33,564 nt of DNA from Muricoccus nepalensis (GTDB taxonomy: Bacteria; Pseudomonadota; Alphaproteobacteria; Acetobacterales; Acetobacteraceae). The notes under the pieces are model-generated. The model did no database searches. It worked only from the letters and a program-made list of their open reading frames with translations, and was not told the origin of the DNA. Position 1 is the stretch's first letter. Every line of letters begins with the position of its first letter. Where the stretch lies: the NCBI RefSeq assembly GCF_006438825.1, contig NZ_RCZP01000030.1, positions 64,616 to 98,179 of the forward strand, in the 5' to 3' direction. Shown piece by piece: positions 7,968 to 15,697 of this stretch. Position numbers and translations under genes: made by a program.

Positions 7968-8786
7968 TCAGGCTCCGGTAACGACGGCGCCGCCGAACTC
8001 GCGCTCGACGAACGCCTTCACCGAGGGGTCGGCGTAGCCGGCGGCGAGCCTGGCCGCCCAGGGCGCCGCCGCGTCCGCGCGCCGCACGACGACGAGGCAG
8101 GTGTAGGGATTGGTGCGGGCGCCCTCGGCCGATTCGGCCACCAGGCTGTCGCGGCCCGGCATCAGCCCGGCTGGCACGGCGTAGTTGCCGGTGATCGCGG
8201 CCGCGTCCACGTCGTCGATGGCCCGCGCGATGGTGGCGGCCTCCAGCTCCACGATGCGGATGCGCTTCGGGTTCTCGGTGATGTCGGCCACCGTCGCCCG
8301 GAAGTCGGCGCCCGGACGCAGCGTGAACAGCCCGGCGCCGGCGAGCAGCACGAGGGCGCGGCCGCCGTTAGTCGGGTCGTTCGGGATGGCGACGCGCGCG
8401 CCGTTCGGCAGGTCCGAGAGCGCCTTCGCCTTGCGGCTGAACACGGCCATGGCCGTCAGCACGGTCTTGCCGACGGGCACGAAGTCGTAGCCGCGCTGGG
8501 CCTTCTGGGCGTCCAGGAAGGGCTGGTGCTGGTAGGTGTTGGCGTCGATCTCGCCGCCCTGAAGCGCGACGTTCGGCTGGATGAAGTCCGAGAACTCGGT
8601 GATGCGGACCACCAGCCCGTCGCGGGCGACGAGGTCGCGCACGCGCTCGAGCACCTGGGCGTGGACGCCCGAGGTGACGCCGGCGCGCAGCGGCCGGGCC
8701 GCCGTGCCGATAGCGGCGCCCTGGGCGAGGGCGCCGCGGGCGAGCACGAGCGCGGGCGTCGCGAGGAGGAGGGAGCGGCGAAGCAT
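7968..8786 (-). CDS. metQ: Methionine ABC transporter substrate-binding protein (NlpA/MetQ family)
   Basis: A 272-residue periplasmic binding protein that delivers methionine (possibly D-methionine or formyl-methionine) to MetNI. An N-terminal signal peptide (MLRRSLLLATPALVLARGALAQ) is followed by family features such as LRAGVTSGVHAQVLERV, IDANTYQHQPFLDAQ (the family NxFQHxPYL-like motif), VAIPNDPTNGGRAL and the AAITGNYAVPAGLMPGRDSL segment. There is no lipobox Cys, so unlike enterobacterial MetQ it is probably a soluble, signal-peptidase-I-processed protein. The start at 8786 has AAGGAG on the minus strand about 9 bases upstream. It is the last gene of metNIQ, 18 bases after metI. Confidence 0.93.
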   Translation of the reverse strand: MLRRSLLLATPALVLARGALAQGAAIGTAARPLRAGVTSGVHAQVLERVRDLVARDGLVVRITEFSDFIQPNVALQGGEIDANTYQHQPFLDAQKAQRGYDFVPVGKTVLTAMAVFSRKAKALSDLPNGARVAIPNDPTNGGRALVLLAGAGLFTLRPGADFRATVADITENPKRIRIVELEAATIARAIDDVDAAAITGNYAVPAGLMPGRDSLVAESAEGARTNPYTCLVVVRRADAAAPWAARLAAGYADPSVKAFVEREFGGAVVTGA

Positions 8787-8804
8787 GAGGGGGTCTCCTT
8801 TTCT

Positions 8805-9470
8805 TCAGCGCCGGCTGAAGTGCCGGACGAGCCAGTCGCCCAGGGACTGCAGCCCCTGGACGAAGAGGATGAGGATGCCGACCACCGTCGCCATGACCTC
8901 GGGCATGAAGCGCTGGTAGCCGAAGCGGATGCCGAGGTCGCCCAGCCCCCCGCCGCCGATGGCGCCGGCCATGGCGGAGTAGCCGACAAGGCCGACGAGG
9001 GTGACGGTGATGGCCGCGATGATCCCGGGCAGGGCCTCGGGCACGAGCACGCGGGCCATGATCTGGGTGCGGGTGGCGCCCATGGCGCGGGCGGCCTCAA
9101 TCACGCCGAGGTCGACCTCGCGCAGCGCGTTCTCGAAGAGCCGGACGATGAAGGCGGTGGCGGCCAGCGACAGGGGCACCAGGGCCGCGGTGGTGCCGAT
9201 GGAGGTGCCGGCGACGAGGCGGGTGAAGGGGACGATCGCCACCATCAGGATGATGAAGGGCGTGGACCGCACGGCGTTCACCAGCAGCCCGAGCGGCCGG
9301 TTCAGCCAGGTGCTGGGCGAGAGCCCGTCCGGCCCGGTGGTGTGCAGCAGGAGGGCAAGCGGCAGGCCGAGGGCGACGGCGACGACGGCGCCCCCGAAGG
9401 TCATCAGCAGGGTCTGCCAGGTCGCCTCGATCAGGAGGTCGGTCAGGGCCGGGGGGAGCCAGGGGATCAT
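8805..9470 (-). CDS. metI: Methionine ABC transporter permease
   Basis: A 221-residue inner-membrane permease of the BPD type. Five hydrophobic segments are visible, starting with LLMTFGGAVVAVALGLPLALLL (about 21-42) and including LLVNAVRSTPFIILMVAIVPF and LVPLSLAATAFIVRLFENALREV. The EAA loop that contacts the ATPase is at residues 125-131 (EAARAMG). NAVRSTPFIILMV and VGYSAMAGAIGGGGLGDLG are signature stretches of MetI. Its first four bases overlap the end of metN (ATGA), indicating translational coupling. Together with metN and metQ it imports methionine. Confidence 0.93.
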   Translation of the reverse strand: MIPWLPPALTDLLIEATWQTLLMTFGGAVVAVALGLPLALLLHTTGPDGLSPSTWLNRPLGLLVNAVRSTPFIILMVAIVPFTRLVAGTSIGTTAALVPLSLAATAFIVRLFENALREVDLGVIEAARAMGATRTQIMARVLVPEALPGIIAAITVTLVGLVGYSAMAGAIGGGGLGDLGIRFGYQRFMPEVMATVVGILILFVQGLQSLGDWLVRHFSRR

Positions 9471-10531
9471 GCCGCGTCCTCTCCCGCGATCTCGGCGACG
9501 TCGAGGCCGAGGCCGCGCATCCAGTCGACGGCCTCCGCGATGGCCGGCGGCGGGCCGTAGGCGGCCAGGGCCATGAGGCCGTAGGGCTCGGCCCCGATGG
9601 CGTCGATGCGGCCGGAGACGATGTTCAGGTCCAGCCCGAAACGCCGGGAGGCCTCGCTCACCACGGCGCGAGTGGAGGAGGGGCCGGCGAAGAGGACCTG
9701 GAGGAGGCGGCGCTCCTCCCCCGCGTTCGGGGCGGGCAGGCGGGCGACGGTGCCGGGCGGCACGACATGGCCGATCACCTCCGCCACGAAGCGGCGGGTG
9801 GTCGGGTGGGCCGGGCGGGTGAAGACATCGAAGACGCGGCCCTGCTCGATCACGCGGCCGGCCTCCATCACGGCCACCCGGTCGCAGATTGCCTTCACCA
9901 CGGCCATCTCGTGGGTGATCAGCAGGACCGTGAGGTCGAGGCGGTCGCGGATGTCGCGGAGGAGGGCGAGGATCTCCTCCGTCGTCTCGGGGTCGAGCGC
10001 GCTGGTGGCCTCGTCGCAGAGAAGGACGCGCGGGCGGGAGGCGAGGGCGCGGGCGATGCCGACGCGCTGCTTCTGGCCGCCCGAGAGCTGGGCCGGGTAG
10101 GCGTCGCGCCGCGCCTCCAGGCCGACCAGCGGAAGCAGCTCGGCGACGCGCGCCTCCCGCTCGGCGCGGGGGATGCCGGCGATCTCGAGCGGGAAGGCGA
10201 TGTTGCCCGCGACGGTGCGGGCGGAGAGAAGGTTGAAGTGCTGGAAGACCATGCCGATGCCGCGGCGCGCCTCGCGCAGCGCGGCCTCGTCGAGCGCCGT
10301 CATCTCGCGGCCGAGCACGGAGACCGTGCCGGCGTCGGGCCGCTCCAGCAGGTTCACGCAGCGCAGCAGGGTGGACTTCCCGGCGCCGGAGCGCCCGACG
10401 ATGCCGAAGATCCCGCCCGGCGCGACCTCGAGCGAGACGCCGTCCAGCGCGCGGAAGGGGGCGCCGCGGCCGCGGAACTCGCGGGTCAGGCCGCGGAGGA
10501 GGATGGCCGGCGGGGCGGCGGGGTCGGACAT
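9467..10531 (-). CDS. metN: Methionine ABC transporter ATP-binding protein with NIL domain
   Basis: 354 residues. Walker A is GRSGAGKS (46-53), Q-loop FQHFNLL, ABC signature LSGGQKQR (149-156), Walker B VLLCDE (169-174) with TSALDP, and the switch His is in ITHEM. The C-terminal portion (about 270-354, with EERRLLQVLFAGPSS and LDLNIVSGRIDAIGAEPYGLM) is the NIL regulatory domain, which binds methionine and causes trans-inhibition in known MetNI transporters. The start at 10531 is the Met closest to the core fold; the frame is open upstream in a low-complexity region. It is first in the metN-metI-metQ operon. About 160 bases separate it from the divergent dehydrogenase gene. Confidence 0.94.
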   Translation of the reverse strand: MSDPAAPPAILLRGLTREFRGRGAPFRALDGVSLEVAPGGIFGIVGRSGAGKSTLLRCVNLLERPDAGTVSVLGREMTALDEAALREARRGIGMVFQHFNLLSARTVAGNIAFPLEIAGIPRAEREARVAELLPLVGLEARRDAYPAQLSGGQKQRVGIARALASRPRVLLCDEATSALDPETTEEILALLRDIRDRLDLTVLLITHEMAVVKAICDRVAVMEAGRVIEQGRVFDVFTRPAHPTTRRFVAEVIGHVVPPGTVARLPAPNAGEERRLLQVLFAGPSSTRAVVSEASRRFGLDLNIVSGRIDAIGAEPYGLMALAAYGPPPAIAEAVDWMRGLGLDVAEIAGEDAA

Positions 10532-10642
10532 GGGGGAAACCCGGAGGGAGGGGTCAGGCGCGGGGCGGAGTCGGCCGAGGTTGGGGCGGCGTCCCGGCGA
10601 GGGGGCGGGTTCTGCCGGCGGGGATCGTGAGATGGCGGGTCG

Positions 10643-10671
10643 CACCTAGATCGGGCGTGGAACGAGGTCAA
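10643..10671 (-). promoter_or_regulatory. Weak candidate promoter for metNIQ
   Basis: On the minus strand, TTGACC (10666-10671) is separated by 17 bases from TAGGTG (10643-10648). The -35 is good and the -10 is poor. It would give a leader of roughly 105 bases before metN. I could not recognise a SAM riboswitch consensus in that leader. Confidence 0.3.
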
Positions 10672-10693
10672 CGCCGGCGGGTGGGTTGCCGCC

Positions 10694-11839
10694 ATGCGCA
10701 CCGCGCCGCACCATGCCGGCATGGACATTCAGCACCTGGACGCGCTGGTGATCGGGGCCGGCATCGGCGGCGCGACGGCGGCGGCCCACCTGGCGCCCAC
10801 CCGCCGCACCGCCCTCCTCGAGGCGGAGGAGAGCGCGGGGTACCACACCACCGGCCGCTCGGCGGCGATCTGGATCCTCAACTACGGCACGCCGGACGCC
10901 CAGGTGCTGACCGCGGCCTCGGGCGGCTTCTTCCGCGACCCGCCGCCAGGCTTCGCGGACGCGCCGCTCATGGCGCCGCGGCCCGTCGTGCACTTGGCGC
11001 CGCCCGGGCAGGTGCCGGCGCTGGAGGCGTTGATGGCGCGGGGCGAGGGGGTGGAGCCGATCACGCCCGAGGCGGTCCGCGCCATGGCCCCGGCGCTGCG
11101 CCCCGGCTACGCGGTGGCCGCCGCGATCGAGCGCAACGCCTTCGACATGGACGTGGCCGCGCTCCACCAGGGTTTCCTGCGGGCGCTGCGGGCGAGGGGC
11201 GGGGTGCTGGCGCTGCGGCAGCGGGCGGGCCGGATCTGGCGGGAGAACGGCCTCTGGCACGCCGAGACGAGCGACGGCGCCGTCTTCGCCGCGCCGGTGC
11301 TGGTGAACGCGGCCGGGGCCTGGGGGGACGAGGTGGCGCGCCTCGCGGGGGTCGCGCCGCTGGGACTGCAGCCGAAGCGGCGGACGGCGCTGGTCGTCGA
11401 TCCCGCGCCGCACGACGTCTCGGGCTGGCCGCTTCTCGGGGACGTCGCCCATAGCTGGTACGCGCGGCCGGAGGCGCGGACGAAGCTCATGGTCTCGCCC
11501 GCCGACGAGACGGACAGCGACCCCTGCGACGCCCAGCCGGACGAGCTGGACGTGGCCATCGCCGCGGATCGCTTCCAGCAGGCGCTCGACATCCCCGTGC
11601 GGCGGGTGGAGCACCGCTGGGCGGGGCTCCGGACCTTCACGCCGGACCGGGGGCTGGCGATCGGCCCCTCCGAGACGTCGGGCTTCTTCTGGAACTGCGG
11701 GCAGGGCGGCTACGGCATCCAGACCGCCCCCGCCGCCGGGCGCCTCCTCGCGGCGCTGATCAACGACGAGGATCCGGAGGGGCTGCGGGACATCGTGCCG
11801 CTCGTGGACCCGCGCCGCTTTGCGAGGGCCTTCGCATGA
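10694..11839 (+). CDS. FAD-dependent D-amino-acid dehydrogenase, DauA-like
   Basis: A 381-residue flavoprotein of the DAO/GlcD-type oxidoreductase family. The dinucleotide-binding motif VIGAGIGGATAA is near the N-terminus, followed by GYHTTGRSAAIW and NYGTPDAQVLTAAS, then VNAAGAWGDEVARLAGVAPLGLQPKRR, WAGLRTFTPD and CGQGGYGIQTAPAAG. These segments match my memory of Pseudomonas D-arginine dehydrogenase DauA closely, so oxidative deamination of a D-amino acid (perhaps D-arginine or another basic one) to a keto acid is likely. ATG 10694 is preceded by GTGGG at a reasonable distance; ATG 10721 (MDIQHLD) is an equally plausible start from protein alignment. Its last four bases overlap the next gene (ATGA), so the pair is translationally coupled. 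Substrate specificity is inference. Confidence 0.85.
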   Translation: MRTAPHHAGMDIQHLDALVIGAGIGGATAAAHLAPTRRTALLEAEESAGYHTTGRSAAIWILNYGTPDAQVLTAASGGFFRDPPPGFADAPLMAPRPVVHLAPPGQVPALEALMARGEGVEPITPEAVRAMAPALRPGYAVAAAIERNAFDMDVAALHQGFLRALRARGGVLALRQRAGRIWRENGLWHAETSDGAVFAAPVLVNAAGAWGDEVARLAGVAPLGLQPKRRTALVVDPAPHDVSGWPLLGDVAHSWYARPEARTKLMVSPADETDSDPCDAQPDELDVAIAADRFQQALDIPVRRVEHRWAGLRTFTPDRGLAIGPSETSGFFWNCGQGGYGIQTAPAAGRLLAALINDEDPEGLRDIVPLVDPRRFARAFA

Positions 11840-12810
11840 TGCCGCTTCCGACCCACGACGACGTGCGGGAGGCCGCTGCGCGCCTGGCGGGGCGGGTCGT
11901 CCGCACGCCGATGCTGCGCCACCCCGTGCTCGACGCGCTGGCCGGCGGCGTGGTGCTGGTGAAGCCGGAGCCGCTGCAGCGGACCGGCTCCTTCAAGTTC
12001 CGGGGCGCGACGAACGCCGTGCTGCGCCTGGCGGCTGACCGGCGGGGCGGCGGGGTGGTGACGCATTCCTCGGGCAACCACGGCCAGGCCCTGGCGAGCG
12101 CGGCGGCCTCGGAGGGCGTGCGGGCGCTGATCGCCATGCCCGCGGACGCGCCGGCCATCAAGGTCGAGAGCACGCGGCGCTGGGGCGCGGAGATCACCTT
12201 CTTCGACCGGCTGGGCACGGATCGCGAGGCGCTGGCCCGCCGCCTGGCCGAGGAGCGCGGGGCCGCCCTCATCCCGCCCTTCGACCATCCGGACGTGATC
12301 GCGGGCCAGGGCACCGTCGGGCTCGAGCTGATCGAGGACGCGGCGGCGGCGGGGCTGAGGATGGACGCGCTGGTCGTCTGCACGGGGGGCGGCGGGCTCG
12401 TTGCCGGCTGCGCCCTCGCGGTGGAGGGAGCGAGCCCGGGGACGGAGGTGGTCGCGGCCGAGCCGGAGGGGTGGGACGACACCGCCCGGTCCCTCGCGGC
12501 GGGGGAGCGGCTCTCGGCGGACGGGAAGGGCTCGACCTTCTGCGACGCGCTGCTGTCGATCCGGCCGGGGGAAATCACCTTCGCGGTGAACGGCCCGCGG
12601 CTGGCGGGCGGGGTCGCGGTGACGCCGGAGGAGGTGATCGCCGCGATGCGCTTCGCCTTCGACCACCTGAAGCTCGTGGTGGAGCCGGGCGGCGCGGTGG
12701 CGCTGGCCGCCGTGCTGGCCGGGAAGGTTTCCGCGCGGGGCCGCGTGGTCGGCGTGGTGATCAGCGGCGGGAACGTGGACCCCGCGGTCTTCGCGCGCGC
12801 CCTGGCCTGA
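11836..12810 (+). CDS. PLP-dependent serine/threonine ammonia-lyase (fold type II)
   Basis: 324 residues. The PLP-binding Lys54 is in SFKFRGA (52-58), the asparagine loop is SSGNHGQA (78-85), and the phosphate-binding glycine loop is TGGGGL (183-188). Glu and Gly residues near the C-terminus (VEPGGAVALAAVL) complete the family pattern. The protein lacks the C-terminal ACT regulatory domains of biosynthetic IlvA, so it resembles the short catabolic threonine dehydratase, serine racemase and hydroxyaspartate ammonia-lyase group. It would release ammonia from a hydroxy-amino acid to give a keto acid, or racemise serine. Start overlap with the DauA-like gene suggests a joint role in amino-acid catabolism. 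Choosing among substrates is not possible from sequence. Confidence 0.88.
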   Translation: MMPLPTHDDVREAAARLAGRVVRTPMLRHPVLDALAGGVVLVKPEPLQRTGSFKFRGATNAVLRLAADRRGGGVVTHSSGNHGQALASAAASEGVRALIAMPADAPAIKVESTRRWGAEITFFDRLGTDREALARRLAEERGAALIPPFDHPDVIAGQGTVGLELIEDAAAAGLRMDALVVCTGGGGLVAGCALAVEGASPGTEVVAAEPEGWDDTARSLAAGERLSADGKGSTFCDALLSIRPGEITFAVNGPRLAGGVAVTPEEVIAAMRFAFDHLKLVVEPGGAVALAAVLAGKVSARGRVVGVVISGGNVDPAVFARALA

Positions 12811-12812
12811 GG

Positions 12813-12834
12813 GGCCGCCCCGGCCGGGGCGGCC
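12813..12834. terminator. Palindromic hairpin between convergent genes
   Basis: A perfect 22-base palindrome that can fold as a 9-bp GC stem (GGCCGCCCC) with a GGCC tetraloop. It lies in the 36-base gap between the ammonia-lyase and cupin stops. No T tract follows, so the terminator role is inferred from position. Confidence 0.5.
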
Positions 12835-12846
12835 GCCATCAGGGGG

Positions 12847-13392
12847 TCAGGAGTAGCCCTTGTTCTTGTGGTCCTCGGCGGCCTCTTCCTGCGTCTCAGC
12901 GTCCGCGTTGGTGGAGCTCGAGGCGCCACCGGGGCCGGGGGGCGACGAGGAACCGCCGGCCGGGCCGGTGCCAGACGCGGAGCCGCCCTGGGGGGCGCCG
13001 GACTGGGAAGCACCGGACTGGCCGCCCTCGGCCGGGCGGAAGTCGAAGCTGCCGCCCTCGCTCTGCCAGGTCTGGACCGTCAGGACCTTGGCGCCGCCCT
13101 TGCTCTCGTGCGGGCCGTGGACCACGCCCTTGGCGTGGGTGAGGAAGGCGCCGACGGCCATCGGCTCGCCGGCCTCGGTCAGGTCGCCCTCGATCACGTA
13201 GTGCATCTCGGAGCCGGCGTCGTGGTAGTGGGCGGGGATCACGCCGCCCGCCGGCAGGTGGACGATCGAGGTGACGACGCCCTTCGACCGGTCCTCGTTC
13301 AGGATCTGGATCTTGAACGCGCCGGTCGCGCCGGGGATCTCGAAGGGGACCGCCTCGCCGGGCCGGGCCATCCGCAAGCCGCTGTCTGCCAT
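12847..13392 (-). CDS. Cupin-domain protein with disordered Ser/Gly/Pro-rich tail
   Basis: 181 residues. The first ~118 form a single cupin: motif 1 has metal ligands His55, His57, Glu62 and possibly His64 (PAHYHDAGSEMHYVIEG), and motif 2 has His92 (GVVHGPHES). Residues 119-181 are a low-complexity tail of Gly, Ser, Ala, Pro and Gln that ends acidic (ETQEEAAEDHKNKGYS). There is no signal peptide, so it should be cytoplasmic. The ligand or reaction is not recognisable; cupins of this size include metal-binding sensors, isomerases and dioxygenases. It stands alone, with its promoter in the gap before moaB. The start at 13392 gives a compact N-terminus typical of such proteins. Confidence 0.8.
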   Translation of the reverse strand: MADSGLRMARPGEAVPFEIPGATGAFKIQILNEDRSKGVVTSIVHLPAGGVIPAHYHDAGSEMHYVIEGDLTEAGEPMAVGAFLTHAKGVVHGPHESKGGAKVLTVQTWQSEGGSFDFRPAEGGQSGASQSGAPQGGSASGTGPAGGSSSPPGPGGASSSTNADAETQEEAAEDHKNKGYS

Positions 13393-13458
13393 GTGTTGCC
13401 TCCGTTCGTTCCAGGCTTCCGAACGTGGGCGGGAAGCGGGAAGTTGCCGGCGGGGCGC

Positions 13459-13998
13459 TCAGGCCGCGCGGAGGTGCTCCAGGAGGCGCGGCATCAGCTC
13501 CACGAGGTTGCAGGGGCGGAAGCGGGCGTCGAGCTGGTGGACGAGGATGTCGTCCCAGGCGTCCTTCACCGCCCCCGTGCTGCCGGGCAGAGCGAAGAGG
13601 TAGGTGCCGCCCGAGACGCCGCCGATGGCGCGGGACTGGATCGTGGAGGTGCCGATCTTGGCGTAGCTGAGCATGCGGAACAGCTCGCCGAAGCCGGTGA
13701 TCTCCTTCTCCAGCACGCGGGCGAAGGCCTCGGGCGTCACGTCCCGGCCGGTGATGCCGGTGCCGCCAGTGGTGATCACGCAGTCCACCGCGGGGTCGGC
13801 GATCCAGCGGCGGAGATGGGCCTCGATCGCGCCGGCCTCGTCGCGCTCGATGGCGCGCTCGGCCAGGCGGTGCCCGGCGGCCTCGATGCGGGCGGCGAGG
13901 GTGTCCCCGGAGCGGTCGGAGGCGAGGTCGCGGGTGTCGCTCACGGTCAGCACCGCGATGTTCACGGGCAGGAAGGTTCGGCTCTCGTCGATCGGCAT
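13459..13998 (-). CDS. moaB: Molybdenum cofactor biosynthesis protein B (MoaB/MogA family)
   Basis: A 179-residue protein of the MoaB/MogA/MoeA-like fold, which binds molybdopterin and acts in adenylation of the dithiolene cofactor (or an equivalent role) in the cytoplasm. Family motifs are visible: [10 protein letters not shown] near the N-terminus, [18 protein letters not shown] (74-91) and the [12 protein letters not shown] stretch (137-148). TTGGTG and PGSTGAV are the molybdopterin-binding loops. The start at 13998 is preceded on the minus strand by AGAGGAG at good spacing. No other Moco genes are nearby. It lies 47 bases downstream of the sulfatase-family gene on the same strand and could be co-transcribed with it. 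Confidence 0.92.
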   Translation of the reverse strand: MPIDESRTFLPVNIAVLTVSDTRDLASDRSGDTLAARIEAAGHRLAERAIERDEAGAIEAHLRRWIADPAVDCVITTGGTGITGRDVTPEAFARVLEKEITGFGELFRMLSYAKIGTSTIQSRAIGGVSGGTYLFALPGSTGAVKDAWDDILVHQLDARFRPCNLVELMPRLLEHLRAA

Positions 13999-14045
13999 GG
14001 CTCGGGCTCCTCTGGGTGGGGGATATGGGGCGGCGCGGCGGCCCC

Positions 14046-15605
14046 TCACCACTCGCCCAGGAAGACGCCCGCGCGCTTGTGGCTGTCGGTGCGCAGCTCC
14101 GCCTCGGCCCAGGTGATGGTGGTGCGGCGCTTCAGGCCGCCGAACCAGGCCAGCAGGCGCTCGCGCATCTCGCGGCACACCTCGCCCATGGCGGGGTCGG
14201 CGCCGAGGTCGTGCAGCTCCTCGGGGTCGGCGGCGAGGTCGAAGAGCATGGGGCGCAGGCCGTCGGTCCAGTGGACGTATTTCCAGCGCTCCGTCCGCAC
14301 CATCCAGGCGTGGTGGTGGCCGGTGGGCAGGCCGAGGCGGCGGCGGGCCCCGCGGAAGGTCCAGTCCAGCTCCGAGAAGGCGGCGTCGCGCCAGGCCACC
14401 TCCCGCCCGCGGGTCAGCGGCAGGAGGGAGCGGCCCTCGACGAGGTGCTCGGCGGAGTCGAGGGCCAGGGCGTCGAGGATGGTGGGGACGACGTCGATCG
14501 CCTCGGCGAAGCGGTTCTCCACCGTGCCGCGCGTGGCGTCCGCCTCGGACGAGGGGTCGTAGAGGAGGAAGGGCACGCGCTGGATCGGGTCGTGGAAGAG
14601 CTCCTTCTCGCCCAGCCAGTGGTCGCCCAGATAGTCACCGTGGTCGGCGCAGAAGACGACCAGCGTGTCCTTCCAGCGGCCGAGCCGCTCCATCGCCTCC
14701 CAAACGCGGCCGAGGTGGTGGTCGAGCTGGGCGATGAGGCCCTGGTAGGCGGGGCGCACCGTCGCGATCGTCTCGTCGCGCGCGAAGTTCCGGGCGACCT
14801 CCTCGTTCTGGAACTCGCGGAGGACGGGATGGGCGTCGGGCCCGCGCTCGGCCTCGCCGCGGACGACGGGGAGGCAGTCCCCCGGCCCGAACATCGCGTG
14901 GTAGGGGGCAGGGGCGATGTAGGGCCAGTGCGGCTTCACGTAGGAGAGGTGGAGCACCCAGGGCTCCTCGCCCCGCTCCTCCATGAAGCGGATGCCGGTG
15001 TCGGTGGTGTAGGCGGTCTCGCTGTGCTCCTCGGCCACGCGGGCGGGGTAGCGGGCGTTGCGCATCTTCCAGCCGGAGAGCGGGCCGTCGGGGCCGTCGA
15101 CGGCGATGACGTAGTCGGTCCAGGGGTCGGGGCTGTCGTAGCCCTTGCTCCGCAGCCAGTCGGCGTAGGCGGAGTCGGGCTCGCCGTGGTGGCCGTCGTG
15201 CCGGTCCACGAGGGTGAACCAGCCCTCGTCGAGCAGGGCCTTGAGGTCGCTCGCCCCGTCCACCTCCAACCGCTTCTGGCCGCGCGCGTCGGGCAGGACA
15301 TGGGTCTTGCCGGCGAGGGCGAGCTTCCGCCCGGCCTCGCGCAGGTGCCAGCCGAGCGTGACCTCGCCGACCGAGAGCGGCACGCGGTTGTGGGTGGCGC
15401 CGTGCGAGGAGACGTAGCGGCCCGTGTAGTAGGACATGCGCGACGGCCCGCAGATGCCGGACTGCACGTAGGCCTGGGCGAAGCGCACCCCGCGCGCGGC
15501 CAGGGCGTCGAGGTTGGGCGTGGGCAGGTGGGGGTGGCCGGCGCAGGACAGGTGGTCCCAGCGGAACTGGTCCGCCATGACGAAGAGCACGTTTCGAACC
15601 GTCAT
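14046..15605 (-). CDS. Sulfatase-superfamily hydrolase (phosphonate monoester hydrolase/phosphodiesterase-like)
   Basis: A 519-residue alkaline-phosphatase-superfamily enzyme. The N-terminal metal site is [13 protein letters not shown] (Asp12), and the catalytic motif is CGPSR with Cys52 as the residue to be converted to formylglycine. The second metal cluster is in [12 protein letters not shown]. Segments such as [35 protein letters not shown] and the C-terminal [26 protein letters not shown] resemble phosphonate monoester hydrolases/phosphodiesterases more than classic arylsulfatases. The substrate is therefore a sulfate, phosphate-diester or phosphonate ester; sequence alone does not decide. 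No signal peptide is seen, so it is probably cytoplasmic. The start at 15605 begins directly at the first beta strand. No formylglycine-generating enzyme is in the window. It is divergent from the Bug pair. Confidence 0.87.
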   Translation of the reverse strand: MTVRNVLFVMADQFRWDHLSCAGHPHLPTPNLDALAARGVRFAQAYVQSGICGPSRMSYYTGRYVSSHGATHNRVPLSVGEVTLGWHLREAGRKLALAGKTHVLPDARGQKRLEVDGASDLKALLDEGWFTLVDRHDGHHGEPDSAYADWLRSKGYDSPDPWTDYVIAVDGPDGPLSGWKMRNARYPARVAEEHSETAYTTDTGIRFMEERGEEPWVLHLSYVKPHWPYIAPAPYHAMFGPGDCLPVVRGEAERGPDAHPVLREFQNEEVARNFARDETIATVRPAYQGLIAQLDHHLGRVWEAMERLGRWKDTLVVFCADHGDYLGDHWLGEKELFHDPIQRVPFLLYDPSSEADATRGTVENRFAEAIDVVPTILDALALDSAEHLVEGRSLLPLTRGREVAWRDAAFSELDWTFRGARRRLGLPTGHHHAWMVRTERWKYVHWTDGLRPMLFDLAADPEELHDLGADPAMGEVCREMRERLLAWFGGLKRRTTITWAEAELRTDSHKRAGVFLGEW

Positions 15606-15697
15606 CCTGGCCCTTGCTTCCGGCTGTTTCCCCATCCCAGGCTAGGGCCATGCGGAAACCGGCGGTAGGCCGGTCGGGCGGGGAAACGGTGCGGACG

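Noticed and set aside
10532-10693. SAM riboswitch in the metNIQ leader
   Set aside because: I could not find the conserved core of SAM-I, SAM-II or SAM/SAH riboswitches by eye. A covariance-model search would settle it.
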